Position numbers and translations under genes: made by a program. A model generated the notes under the pieces. The model had not been told where the DNA came from. It made no database searches and saw only the letters and a list, made by a program, of their open reading frames with translations. From Watersipora subatra (lineage: Eukaryota; Bryozoa; Gymnolaemata; Cheilostomatida; Watersiporidae), in the NCBI RefSeq assembly GCF_963576615.1, contig NC_088711.1, positions 2,294,001 through 2,358,000 of the forward strand: a DNA stretch of 64,000 bases, read 5' to 3'. Positions 34,111 through 47,300 of the stretch are shown piece after piece; within the stretch, counting starts at the first letter, position 1; each line of letters opens with the position of its first letter.

Positions 34111-36657
34111 CTTACTTTATTGATAGACTCTGGAGCAGTCGACAATATTATTGACAAATGCGGTTATAGTGAGTTGAAGAGCTTTGTTAAGTTGCAGTCT
34201 ACATCTAAACATTTGTATGCTTTTGGGCAAAATTCTTGTTTACCATTATTAGGACAGTTTAATGCTGTTATAACTGTCAATAAGGTTTCCGCTAATGCTA
34301 CATTCTCTGTTTTCGATGGTGATGCTTGTAACCTACTTAGTGCAGATACTGCTAGTAAGCTTAGGATTCTTAGGGTTAATTATGATATCTGTACTGTTAA
34401 AGTAGATGATAAGACTGATCTCGAAACTGTTGTAAGGATCAGATACCCAGAGTGTTTTAAGGGGGTGAGTGAATTGAAAGGTTTCCAAGTGAAACTACAT
34501 ATAGACCCTGAGGTTGACCCAGTGGCCCAGCCTGTTCGTATGTTGCCCTTCAGTTATTGTGGTCGAGTTGAGATGTCTCTAGATAGGTTGTTGGAAGATA
34601 TAGTGGAGCGGAACTCTATCAACACGAGATGTTGATAGAGTTAAATGGTGCCAAAGTCTTTTCAAAGATTGATTTGATTTTTCCAGTGCAAACTTGAACC
34701 AGGTTCACGAGAGATCACACTTTTGTTAGTCATATTGGTTTATTTCATAAGAAATGGTTGGGTATGGGATCTCTGCCGCCCCTGAAGTGTTTCAAAGTCT
34801 TTTCAAAGATTGATTTGATTTTTCCAGTGCGAACTTGAACCAGGTTTACGAGAGATCACAGCTTTTGTTAGTCATATTGGTTTATTTCGTGAGAAATGGT
34901 TGGGTATGGGATCTCTGCCGCCCCTGAAGTGTCTCAGTATACTATACAGACTATTCTTAATAGTCTTGAGGGTGTTTTGATTATGGCTGATGATATAATT
35001 GTCTTTAGGAAAAGCTCTGAAAAGCATAGAGAGCGTTTAGGGCTTGTTTTGTCTCGTTTGTCACAATGCGGTCTCACTTTGAATGGTTCCAAATGTAGCT
35101 TTGGGTTGTCATCTATCAAGTTCATAGGTCGCATGTGATCTATTGAAGGTGTTTCTCCCGATCTAGCTAAGGTTGATTTTATATTGTCTGCTCGCGGGCT
35201 AGAAACTGACAGAGTTGAGAAGATTTCTAGGTTTAGTACAGTTTGTTGGGAGATATGTTAAAGACTTGGCCACTGCTGCAGCTTCTTTGTGATAGCTAAA
35301 TAAGAAGTCTACTGCTTTCTGCTGGTCTAAAGTGCATCAGAGTGCATTTGATAAGGTCAAGCAGCTTATGAGTGTTACTCACACGTTCACTTATTATGGG
35401 AGATGCTCCAACTATTGTAGTTGCTGAAGCCAGTCCTGCTGATTTAGATTGCGTTCCGTATCTAATTCAAAGTGGCATTTCTAGAGTAATAGCTTATGGC
35501 CAACGATGTTTATCTGATGTAGAGTCTCAATATTCTCAGATAGAACGAGAGACTAAGTCTAATGTGGGCATGTGAGCATTTCAAGATGTACTTGCTTGGT
35601 AGAAAGTTTCAATTATTTACTGATCATAAAACTAACTCGAAACCAACTCCTAGATTGGAACGCTGAAGTTTGAGGTTACAGGCTTTTGATTTTGTTTTGC
35701 AGTATAAGCTATAACATTTCAGATCCTCTGTCTAGATTGAGTGTGAATGAGAATGATGTTGTAGAGCCTGTGGTAGATGGTGCTTACATTTGCTCAATTG
35801 CAGAACTCGCTATTCCATGCGCTATGGAGTGGTCAGATATTCATGAGGCTGCCAAGTCTTGCCCCGAGACTAAGCTGATATATGAAGCTTTTCAGTCAGG
35901 TGAACGGAAATGTTGTTCTGCTATCACAAAATTACTAGGAATGAGCTGAGTACATGTGATGGTGTAATTCTTAGAGTTTATAGAATTTTCATACTAGGTT
36001 GTGTCAACAGACATTGCATTTAGCACATGAGGGTCATCAAGGTATTATGACGACCAAAAGAAGGCTATGTTTCAAGGTTTGGTGGCCTGGCATAGATAGA
36101 GAGGCTGAAGTTTCATGTCGTCAATTTTTGCCCTGTCAATTGGTCAGTAATAGTGATCCCCAGTTCCTATCACTCTTACCAAATTGCCCGATGGCCCTTG
36201 GAAGTTCTGTAGTCTAGATTCATTGGATCCTCTTCCTGATGGTCGTTCTGTTGTAGTCATTGTTGATTATTTTAGCAGCTTGTCCGAGTTTAAGTTTTTG
36301 AAGAGTACTAAAGCAAAGAAAATTGTCTCATTTCTGGAAGAAGTTTGTGCTTTATACGACTACCCAGAAATTCTGAGGTCTGACCATGGCACACAATTTA
36401 GTTCTCATGAATTACAAGGTTATCTGAGTAATTGTGAAATTAGATGGTCTCAAGCTAATGAAGAAGTGGAGAGGACAAATCACACCATATTAAAGGTCTT
36501 CAAGATTGCCAACTCTGAAGGTCAAGATTTTCGAAGAGTGTTGAATAAGTTTTGCGTCTTCTTCAAGAGCACACCCCACACACCTACAGGTATGACTCCA
36601 TTTGCTTTAATTTTTTGGCCGGAAGATGAGAACCAAATTGCCAATGATGTCGACTGA
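34105..36657 (+). pseudogene. Gypsy pol remnant (PR-RT-RH-IN)
   Basis: Protease: IDSGAVDNIID at about 34120. Reverse transcriptase: DPVAQPVRMLPF, GISAAPEVSQ and the catalytic box as IMADDIIVF (34980-35010). RNase H: VAEASPADLDCV, AYGQRCLSDVESQYSQIERE (35420-35550). Integrase: zinc part HLAHEGHQGIMTTKRR with VWWPGI (36015-36090) and the core with VVVIVDYFS, RSDHGTQFSS and EEVERTNHTI (36250-36500). Domain order is that of Ty3/Gypsy. A 141-bp tandem duplication (34652-34792 and 34793-34933) lies within RT, and frames change at least five times. Confidence 0.85.
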
Positions 36658-37266
36658 TATTAAGGGTACAGTAGAATAAGCTAGGGACTCCGACTTGCAT
36701 TACAAGCGGAGGATGAAAGAATAAGCTGACAAAGGTGTCAAAGAACGTTCTATTAGTACAGGGGATACAGTGTTGTTGAAGAGAGAAAATGGAGGTAAAC
36801 TAGATACCAATTATAATCCAGGTGGTTGATATTCAAGGTTTTGATATGGTATATTCCAGTTCTGCAGGTAATGTTGTAAGGCGTAACGTCTCAAAGCTAA
36901 AAGAGTTGATCCCCAGATTGCTCCTGCTCTGCTTGACCCAGGTCCTGAACCCCAAGTTAGTAATAGCAGGCCAGTCCGGAAACGTAAATTACTATCAAAA
37001 TATGAGGGTTTTGTTATGGGTTAGTAATTATTATTTCGTCTGTAGGCTATGTTTTAGTTTAGTGCCATAATTTAGTTCACTGGTATATGTTAGTTTAATT
37101 AGTTTCATTTTGTCTAGTCCAACGCTAATACTATTTTCGTAAATGCATTTTTGCTTATATAAGAGTTTGGTTCTACAGTATTTGTATTTTGCTTGTATGC
37201 GTGTTTTGCTCGTGTAGAATAAGTTTATACAATAATTCTCTTTTATAAGAATAAGTTGTGGAGGGA

Positions 37267-37458
37267 TGTAGTGTTTACATTCATATTATATTTTCCTGTT
37301 TGTGACTATAATCTAATTACTTGTGCACACGGGCGGGATACTGATGCGCAGTGAGTTCTTGCTAAAAAATTAACATTGTTAAATTAACAGCTTCTTAATT
37401 AATCTATAGCATATATAGCAATATAATGGCTTATATTGATGAACAAATGTTAAATACT
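37267..37458 (+). repeat. Right LTR of the Gypsy element
   Basis: Copy of the left LTR, lacking some matches in the middle. Preceded by a purine-rich stretch (AGTTGTGGAGGGA) that may be the polypurine tract. Confidence 0.8.
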
Positions 37459-38035
37459 GGAAGTTTCTAATCTGCTTTTGGATGCTTCTATAACTATTGT
37501 TTCTCCTGATGGCACTTTGTTAGACCATGTGCTTTGTCCGGGTCAGTATTGTGTGTCTCTCCTGTGTTTTAGGCGTTGCTTTTTTCTACTGTCTGATTTT
37601 GCTAATATTCCATACAACAACCTCGCATTTTAACCCTGCATGTGTCAGGGTGCATAGTAACACACCACTACTTAAGTACGTATATCTGTCAAATGCATGT
37701 TGCCTATTCACTGCACACAGAGGCACAAAAAGATAAAGCAGTTCTCTAGTTTAATCGTTTTAACCGCAGGCAAAAACCTGCAAAAATTGCTTTGACAATT
37801 TACCCTATTGGAGTCAACCACGTGTCTGCATAAAAAATTTGTAAAGATAAATCGGCTCGAGGTTTTTTAGTATACGTTATAAGAGCTTTGTCTCACAGGA
37901 CCAATGTCAAATTACCTCTATTGTTCTCAATATTGACCACGCATACATTTTCTCAGGTTTGAATTTTCAGGTAAGTGTACTTGGGCAGTCCGGCACGCGA
38001 TTGTTCAAAGAAAAATAAAATATTCAAATTTATGT

Positions 38036-38063
38036 TACCTATCTATCTATCTATCTATCTCTG
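38036..38063. repeat. Short (CTAT)n microsatellite
   Basis: Six to seven CTAT units. Confidence 0.9.
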
Positions 38064-38212
38064 TAAAATATTTCAAGTGGCCGCTAGGCCTGTAGAAATA
38101 AAATGGTGCATTAGGCATAAAAATAAGATCACAAATAAGCATAGACTTATTTATCTAAGACTGAAGGATAAAAGTATAAGATCGCTTGGTCTAGTTATAA
38201 GAGAATCAGATG

Positions 38213-38519
38213 TTAAAATTTCATCGCACGGTTAAAAAAAGAGTGTTTCATTGCACTTGTATTGATTGTGTGTCTGATATTGGAGCCTCGAGTAAAATAG
38301 GATGAGTTCTTAATTACAAATCTATTAAAATCGACCATTAGGTCTTGGCTTAAAATTTTTTGCAGTGTGCTTTCGTCCTTGATGCGTCTTCTCTCTGCAA
38401 GTGTTTGCCATCCCATTTTCACCATTTCTGATGATATACTATCAAATTTTCTTACCTGGCTGGCTTCGAATCGAAGCAATCTTTCTCACAAAACGAAAAC
38501 CTCTAGTAAACATGCTTGC
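38213..38519 (-). pseudogene. Non-LTR retrotransposon reverse-transcriptase C-terminal relic
   Basis: The minus-strand frame reads MVKMGWQTLAERRRIKDES, then STLQKILSQDL, then SSYFTRGSNIRHTIN and KHSFFNRAMKF. The pattern 'LGW-x-x-LxxRR ... LYKI ... TRG ... SFFPR' is common at the end of invertebrate non-LTR retrotransposon polyproteins. The upstream polymerase core is absent. Confidence 0.6.
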
Positions 38520-41185
38520 CATTTCCACGTGTTGCAACGTTATTAATGAGAATATCGTTCTACCTGTAGCTCTTTTTAGCGGCTACGCCTTTTACCGAAT
38601 TAAGAGAAATTAAGCAAAATTGAAAGCTAACCGTAGATTGCGCAACATGGATGTTCACCGTCCCGAAAAGCCTAAACCTATTGTATTGTTCTTAGGCTTT
38701 CGTGCTTAAATTATAGTGCGTTCGTTTAGAATAATTCGTAAAAATGAATTAATAACCGAATACTAAAAGACTTGTAATTACGTGCCAAGTTTAGATATTA
38801 CAGAAGCGAAAAGCCAAATATTAAAGTTGTTTAACCGGAAACGTATTTTACTAAAGTGTTCCACTAAAGTGCATAAAAAGTTACATGAAGTATGACGAGT
38901 CAGCAATTAAAATACTGCAGTTATAAAACGCTTTATTAGAAAATATATATGAAATAAACAGTATTTTAATTTTTAATAGTTTTTTGCTTTAAATAACTAA
39001 TTATTTTCTCTCGTCTTATTCCTTCGATTCTTCTTTTGACGATATAACCCTTCTTTTTTAACCTAGTTCTTCGTCACAGGCTCCTCCCCAATTCGCAATC
39101 CTCTCTTTTCGGTTCTTTCATACTCCTAGCTCCACCCAGATTAGAGTTACATAAGCATCGTCATGTCAAGCGCGTACACGTGTTTGTACATGTAATTGCA
39201 TTGTTATTTTATCGATCTATGTCTGTGCTAACAGGGCAGCAAACCTCTTGTTTGTTTCTCTATCATATTAAAAGGCAAACCTGACCATAGCTCTAGCTCT
39301 GCTGGCCTCTGCTTGCAACATTATTAACAAAAATGTAAAAATCATGCCTAATTTCTCCCTCCTCTATGTCCTATTTATTCTCATTATCATCTTTCTTTCA
39401 TTGATGCTTAAGAGGAGAGCAGTGTTTTGATTTTTTGCCTTAGTCATTATGTCAGCTTATTAAAAATCTTCACTGAGAGCAATGATATACCACCCCATGG
39501 GGGGGGGGGGCTGTATATCATTGCTGCCAGCCAGTCTTAGAATAGTTACTACTATAATTTAGTACAAGACATCAAATCAGCAAATATGACAAATGTACAC
39601 ATGTACCCAACATCCGCAATTTTTACTTAGCCAATCTAAAATGCACCGCCTAAAGGTCAGAGGGCGCCTAAAAAACTTTCGAAATATTAATAAAGTAGCA
39701 AGCCAATAATTTCTGAGCAATTATAAAAATTTCCTCCCCATTAATAGTCAATGCAATGATTGCGGATGGAATTAGTTTATATAATCTCATAAATATTTTG
39801 TAACATAATACATGTAACTTACTTGTTGGCAAATTTATTTGAGCAAAAAATGTTCACACGTTATTATTTGAAAGCTTACCAACTTATATGCAAGAGGCCT
39901 GGTGTTTTCAAAGCATCAAGCAAATGCATAGGACTTGCTAGTAGTTAGCTGGAGCCAACTCACCACCGAGGTGCATGCCACAAGGTCTTAGAAAATTGCA
40001 CACTAGACAAAGAGTTTACTCTATGTAAGCATGCAACAAGAGTGCACCATGCACCTGGCTACTAGCTCTACAGGAGTTGTCTCTTCATCAAGTTGAGAAC
40101 ATTAGCTCCCTTTAATACTACATTGATTGATAAAATGACATCCATTCATGAACTCTGCTTCCGCACAATCGTTGGATGTTTAGCTTATTGAAAAGTAAAC
40201 TTTTAAGATTTGTTAGCTAGGTGTACAGCTCGCACTATACTTGTTAACTGAAGAGTTAGGATGCGAGTATAACCATATCCATAGCTGTTCTCGGTCTCTA
40301 AGTTATCTTCAACAGTATTCTGTCAAAATGAATTCCTTCCTGAGAACTATCCAGGGCTTCTGTTAAGGAATCAGTTCAATGACTTACCTTGCATATAGAA
40401 AACCTAAATAATTGTGCAGTCAGGTTTTCATCTGCTAAACCGTTGCAGAAACTTTTTTTAGCTGCTCGCAATATTAAAAATATCTTGAGTTGCTGAAATG
40501 CTCCTGAAATTTTTACAAATCAGAAATAGCCATGAGTTAAATCCTTACAGCACTAGCAAGTATAACAGGACTGAGAAGAAAGATGTTTCCTTACAAATAT
40601 CAGAAAACTATAATAAGGGAGGAGAGTAGCATTGATTTATTGCGATGTAATATCAGCCATCAACACTTTTGATTCCTGCTTCTCTGAGTAATGAAAACTC
40701 ATTGTATTTCACACGTAGGTGAAGTATAAATTGGGAAGGAATTCATGTGACTGACAACAGCACTGTCACCCTCGACAACTGTTCCTAGTGACAAACTGAG
40801 AATGCCGGCTTCTTGTTACTTTTGTTTGATAGTCAGTCATTCATCTACGACGGATTTATCGGTCTTGTCTACTTGTGTTAGATATTACTAAACTACATGT
40901 ATACGGGACAGAAGCACCATCTCTTTACCAGCGCCACTGTTGATCGTTACAACTAGAATGCCGCTCAATATTAAAGCATAAATTGGCTTCCTTCAAATCT
41001 CATTGATATGATAGCATCTAAATTAATGGTTCATGCAGTGAAACCAAAGTTGTTTGGAAGAATCATTGGAGAGGCAGCTCCCAATAGTGTTGTAAGGAGT
41101 AAAAACTTAATTAGTGTGCAAAAACAAGTTGAAATATAGAGGAGATAATAGTGCAAGCAAGAGGAAAATAATGCAACACAAATGT
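38520..41185. other. Intergenic DNA downstream of the NETO-like gene
   Basis: No gene recognised on either strand. A run of 12 G follows CCCCAT at 39497-39511. The rest is unassigned AT-rich sequence. Confidence 0.4.
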
Positions 41186-41205
41186 AGACAAATAAAAAGG
41201 TTCAT

Positions 41206-41211
41206 TTTATT
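41206..41211 (-). terminator. Polyadenylation signal of the NETO-like gene
   Basis: AATAAA on the minus strand, about 185 bp past the stop codon at 41396. It is the first canonical signal downstream. Confidence 0.6.
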
Positions 41212-41395
41212 TACAAATTAGCTGGGCTGACCAACGGCTAAAAATGTAACACTAAATGTACATAAAAACACAATGGCATCATTTGGCAAACAGGATAATA
41301 TAGCTGACATACTCGACGGGCGACAGCGGCTTACTATATATACTCTGGTGGCTAGGCCTGCCACAACCTGATCAACGATTAAGTTGGCAGCGAAT

Positions 41396-44300
41396 TTAGG
41401 TGCTGGCGGTTCTACTCGCCACCCTTAATCTTTTCATCTCTAATGGATCCGTATAGAGCTCTGGGGAAAGAAACGCTGCTGGTGCAGCGCTCGGAGAAGT
41501 GTTGACAGCAACCTCATTCCTAGCCTTAGCTTCGTTAGAGGTTATAGACAGATTAGATACGCTGCCATTGAGAAACCAGCTGCCTCTCTTGCTATACATA
41601 CTGTTTCTTGCGGAGTGTGGGCAATGACTTAGACGAGAGCACTGAGACGCTGACTCATGGCTAGCGGTGTCTACAAAGTCAGATATAGTTGATGCTAGCT
41701 AGGCGATAAGCCAATGCACTGTATTAATTTCTCTACATGTATATGAAAGAGAAAGAGTTATACAAGTAGGCATAATCTATGAAATAATCTATGAAAATTA
41801 TAAGACGCTAATTCTAGTTTCTTATAAGGTTTAAAGGCTTTTACCGTCTTCCTGAAATCCTGTTTCTTTACAAACAGCAATTGTATTTGCTGGAAAACTT
41901 CGTCTAAGTTACTAATAACCATAATTAATGTTGTTTGATACAGCAAGTTAATTCTGAAATTAAGAGTATATTTAAGGCTGAAACTGGCAATGCATTCAGG
42001 CTATGCTAAGGTATCGTACGGGTGGCCTACACATAGCAAACACCAATCCATGCTTCAAACAGAAAATTACAGAGTTTACTATGGAAGTTTACAAGTTTGT
42101 CTTTTTTATTTAGTCATTTGGCTCCAGATAACAGCTATGTATGTAAACGTGCAGAATAGACAAGAAGTCTGCAGGTAACAGCTATGTATGTATACGTGCA
42201 GAATAGACAAGAAGTCTGCAGGTAACAGCTATGTACATGTATGTATACATGTAGAGTAGACAAGAAGTCTGTAGGTAACAGCTATGTATGTATACGTGCA
42301 GAATAGACAAGAAGTCTGCAGGCAACAACTATGTATGTATACGTGTAGAGTAGACAAGAAGTCTGTAGGTAACAGCTATGTATGTATATGTGTAGAGTAG
42401 ACAAGAAGTCTGTAGGTAACAGCTATGTATGTATACGTGTAGAGTAGACAAGAAGTCTGTAGGTAACAGCTATGTATGTATACGTGTAGAATAGACAAGA
42501 AGTCTGTAGGTAACAGCTATGTATATATACGTGTAGAGTAGACAAGAAGTCTGTAGGTAACAGCTATGTATGTATAAGTGTAGAGTAGACAAGAAGTCTG
42601 TAGATAACAGCTATGTATGTATACGTGTAGAGTAGACAAGAAGTCTGTAGGTAACAGCTATGTATGTATACGTGTAGAGTAGACAAGAAGTCTGTAGGTA
42701 ACAGCTATGTATGTATACGTGTAGATTAGACAAGAAGTCTGTAGGTAACAGTTATGTAAGTATACGTGTAGAGTAGACAAGAAGTCTGTAGGTAACAGCT
42801 ATGTATGTATACGCGTAGAGTAGACAAGAAGTCTGTAGGTAACAGCTATGTATGTATACGTGTAGAGTAGACAAGAAGTCTGTAGGTAACAGCTATGTAT
42901 GTATATGTGTAGAGTAGACAAGAAGTCTGTAGGTAACAGCTATGTATGTATACGTGTAGATTAGACAAGAAGTCTGTAGGTAACAGTTATGTAAGTATAC
43001 GTGTAGAGTAGACAAGAAGTCTGTAGGTAACAGCTATGTATGTATACGCGTAGAGTAGACAAGAAGTCTGTAGGTAACAGCTATGTATGTATACGTGTAG
43101 AGTAGACAAGAAGTCTGTAGGTAACAGCTATGTATGTATACGTGTAGAGTAGACAAGAAGTCTTGTTTCAACCACCACACAAGCACTGAACCCACATGCA
43201 GCATACCGTTTACAGCCCTGCGCTCAGAGGTAGTCTGTAAACACAAGTGCATACATGTACATGTAGTAGTAGTAGTAAACTGGTAGCCTGTCTTGATGCA
43301 CATATACATGTACATATATTGTCGCGGTGTTCCTTGGTTTAGTCTTAGATCAAGTAATAAAATTATCAAACTAATTAATAAACAAAAGAACTCAGGCTCT
43401 GTCAATGTCAATCGAAAAGTTAACATTCTCTAATAACAGATGTAAACAATTTTCATCAGTTTTTCACCATTGCAGCAAGGAGTTCAAAACAGTAGGTTGT
43501 TGTGATATTGCTGCTAATACTTGACCTACTGACTGGAGGCCTTAATTAGTTATGTTTTTGATGAGAGTTTATTATATGTCTGGTCAAGTATAGAGGGCAT
43601 ACTTATAAACATGTTATAGAGACAAGGGCAGGCAATAAAGAAAGTGTTTAAACTGTAGATGCTGTTCATGAAAAATAATTTTGTTTATAGCTTACTGGTA
43701 TAAACAATATCTGGAGTGACATAAGATTAACCGATATTAGTAAGAGATCAATCGAACTGGGAACTCGTGCTTGGGCTGCATGGCTTGGCTTATACCGAGT
43801 CTGTAAGGTACAGGCTCTTTACATAAGGGCTGGCAAACACAGACTCTCTCATACCTTGCAGTGGTTCCGGAAGTCTCCGAAGGATTGTCTGCTGAAAAAG
43901 TCGGCTCGGGCGGCGATTTATTATAACAGTTGAGGATTGTCTTCTCTCTTCAACTTCAATATTTTCTCGTATCATTTGTCTGGCCGACACAATTAAGGCT
44001 ACGGTCACCATTATAAAGAACATGGTTGCTGCTCCAATAAATATAAACTGTAAGCCAAACTTCTGTCCATCTAAAATTTATCAAAACTTTCTTAGGCAAG
44101 ATTCAAAAGCTAACAGTTATACAATAACAAATAACCATGCTCATAAGGTTTGATTAACACGAAAAATATATAGGCCTAAACAATTTTTATCTTAAAATTT
44201 CAGGACAAATTTATGCATATTAGAACAAAAACCTTCAACTAAAAATAAAGGTTTTGGCAAACTCCATAACCTGCAAACCAGATAGCGGTTAAATTGCCAG

Positions 44301-47300
44301 CCATAAAATGGTTTTGCCCTAATAAAGGAGGAAATGCTATAAAATCAAATAGTTTTTCTTATGTGTATTATAAATTTTAAAACAGCCAAACATAAGATGT
44401 CTTCAAAACTATCAGTTTTTATAATTTTTCACCAATGTTTTATTTCTATTACGGCTCACTCCAATACAAATAATCAACTTTTTCTCAAGCGATGTTCTTC
44501 GCATCTTGTTAGATTAGTGTCTGACATAGGTAAATTATAACTAGAACTAGTGAAGAAATATATCTAGAGATAGCTTGAGATTGACATTATACTAAGCTAG
44601 TAAACTCATAAAGTGACCAAAAAGACATTCCATGTACACACAACTCCTTCTACTTGAGATAACAATAAGGCACACGTAACATAATAAAACTCACACAGAC
44701 AAAAAGGTTCGAATTTCAGCTAACACTTATTCATATAAAGTAATAGTGTGATGAGAACAGAACAATGCACTCATTTACCTGCATTCCTCTCCATCCGTCC
44801 GTCTGATAAAACAATAAGAAAGGCTCATGATGCTATGACTGTTAGAGTCGTCTTACACTCACTCACCGTAAGCAGTAAACTAGCAATGCATGGCCATTCA
44901 GACAATTACATAGTATGTCAACAAGCACTTGTCACTGCTGACACGCTGTGTCAGGAGCAGTACAATGTAGTAAACATCATATCGCTTCACGGTCAAATTC
45001 TTCTGGGTCAAACTTGAACACCCGAGCTCCACTACGCAGTCACCCTACAAGTAGTCTGGTTTCCTTGCTTTACATCTAGACAGGACAAGTGAGTCATGTC
45101 TAGACCATCCCCACCATTGGCAGTTATGTCTCAAACACCTACTACATCTTTTATACTAGTTTTTACACAGATGCGTATTAGTGACAAGTAACCTATGTTT
45201 TTCTTACGTTTGCGGTCACAGGCTTCTTGGGATTCGTCATCTCCATCAGGGCAGTTGTATACGCCATTGCAGACTAGGTTTATATCTAAACATAGTCTCC
45301 CATCTTCACAACTGTGCCAGCTTTCATTGCATAGTTGCCCTTCTGTATGGCAAAAGAAGTGTTGAATTCAAACACAAGCTGAGTGTCTTTAGAATTCATA
45401 AACCCAAGGCATAAGTACAACAGCAGCTGTTGCAGTAAAAGGTAACTATTCTACTACTACCTTTGGCGGTAATTAAACAGCTGCAAATAAACTGTAGGTC
45501 AAGGTCACATGGGCCACAAGGTCACATGACTCACCATGCGTAGGCTATACTTTACAGACTGTCTAATAAGCCTTCATTTGCAACTCTGTTTGGTTTCCTA
45601 GCTATTTTGAGTACATTTACCAGCGCATACCATATAATATTCAAAACATATTATAGCAGAATAATAAAAACTTGGAGGCCCCTTAAGGTGATACCTTGGT
45701 TAGAATGCGGCTCTCTGTATGAAGTAAAGTTAATGCGGATGAATGGAAGAAGTCTTGGACGTTTGCTCCTGAGGTGAAACAAGACTCTGGAGGTTCCAGG
45801 AAAGAACTTGCTGCGAATCATGAAACATGAGTTGCTGCCAGATGTCAGTGGCTTAGCAACTTCATACAACCTGCGAAAATGTAAATGCAATGCAAAATTA
45901 CAGCAATTAAAAGTAAATTAAGTACGGAAAATTTTTGTCTTTAAGCTCAAATCCTACTAGTATTAGGGGCAAGCGTACAATGTGGATTTCTGCCAGAGTG
46001 AACAGCAAATGTTATTACATCTTGTCCTAACACTAAAGCCAGCACCTGTTAGCAATGCAACTGTTTCCTCAATGCAATTGTCTCTATACAGTTTTAGAGA
46101 TTGATTCTGTATCAAGCAAAGTGTTCATAGAGCTCATGGCAGTGAGTCAGAGTGTTCATCGCGCTCATGGTAGTGAGTCAGAGTGTTCATAGTGTTCATG
46201 GCAGTGAGACAGAGTGTTCATGGTCCTCATGGCAGTGAGTCAGAGTGTTCATAATGTTCATGGCAGTGAGTCAGAGTGTTCATGGCAGTGAGTCAGAGTG
46301 TTCATGGCAGTGAGTCATGGTGTTCATAGTGCTCATGGTAGTGAGTCATAGTGTTCATACTGCTCATGGCAGTGAGTCACAGTGTTCATACTGCTCATGG
46401 CAGTGAGTCATAGTGTTCATAGTACTCATGGCAGTGAGTCAGAGTGTTCATAGTACTCATGGCAGTGAGTCATAGTGTTCATAGTACTCATGGCAGTGAG
46501 TCATAGTGTTCATAGCGCTCATGGCAGTGAGTCAGAGTGTTCATAGTGCTCATGGCAGTGAGTCATAGTGTTCATAGTGCTCATGGCAGTGAGTCAGAGT
46601 GTTCATAGTGCTCATGGCAGTGAGTCATAGTGTTCATAGTGCTCATGACAGTGAGTCATAGTTTTCACAGTGCTCATGGCAGTGAGTCAGAGTGTTTATA
46701 ATGCTCATGGCAGTGAGTCATAATGTTCATAGTGCTCTTGGCAGTAAGTCATAGTGTTCATAGTGTTCATGGCAGTGAGTCAGAGTGTTCATGGCAGTGA
46801 GTCAGAGTGTTCATAGTGCTCATGGCAGTGAGTCATAGTGTTCATAGTGCTCATGGCAGTGAGCCAGTCTAAACATTTTTATCCAAAGCATAGCCAAACA
46901 GTAGCCATATCGTTGGAAAACAATCATAATTTTTAAAAAACTGTTTCAAATCATAAAACTAAGAACTAAAACAAAATCAAAGTGCACATTTTATAATTTT
47001 TGCAATTTATCATATCGACCTTAACTTAGCTTTGTCATGGCCGCTACAGTTTGCCAGACCATAGAGTGATATATTATAGTGTTACGAACGAGTGAAATGT
47101 CATTTTTCAAGCTTCATCAAAATTGATCTGTTAGAAGATTGACCTAATTTTGGTTACTGAGATTCGCTAAAGTTGCGACATCTTTACGTAACAGCCGACA
47201 TCTCTACGTAACAGCCGACATCTCTACGTAACAGCCGACATCTCTACGTAACAGCCGACATCTCTACGTAACAGCCGACATCTCTACGTAACAGCCGACA

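Larger units (their letters stand above)
32971..37458 (+). mobile_element. Degenerate Ty3/Gypsy LTR retrotransposon
   Basis: Related LTRs of about 190 bp lie at 32971-33162 and 37267-37458. Both begin TGTAGT..TTTACATTCA and contain ACTTGTGCACA and CAGCTTCTTAATTAATCTAT near the end. TGGCGACAGAGCAG directly after the left LTR is a likely primer-binding site. Between them, in order, are Gag with a CCHC knuckle, protease, reverse transcriptase, RNase H and integrase on the plus strand, the Ty3/Gypsy order. LTRs differ at many positions and the coding region is full of stops and shifts, so the insertion is old. I see no clear target duplication. Confidence 0.88.
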
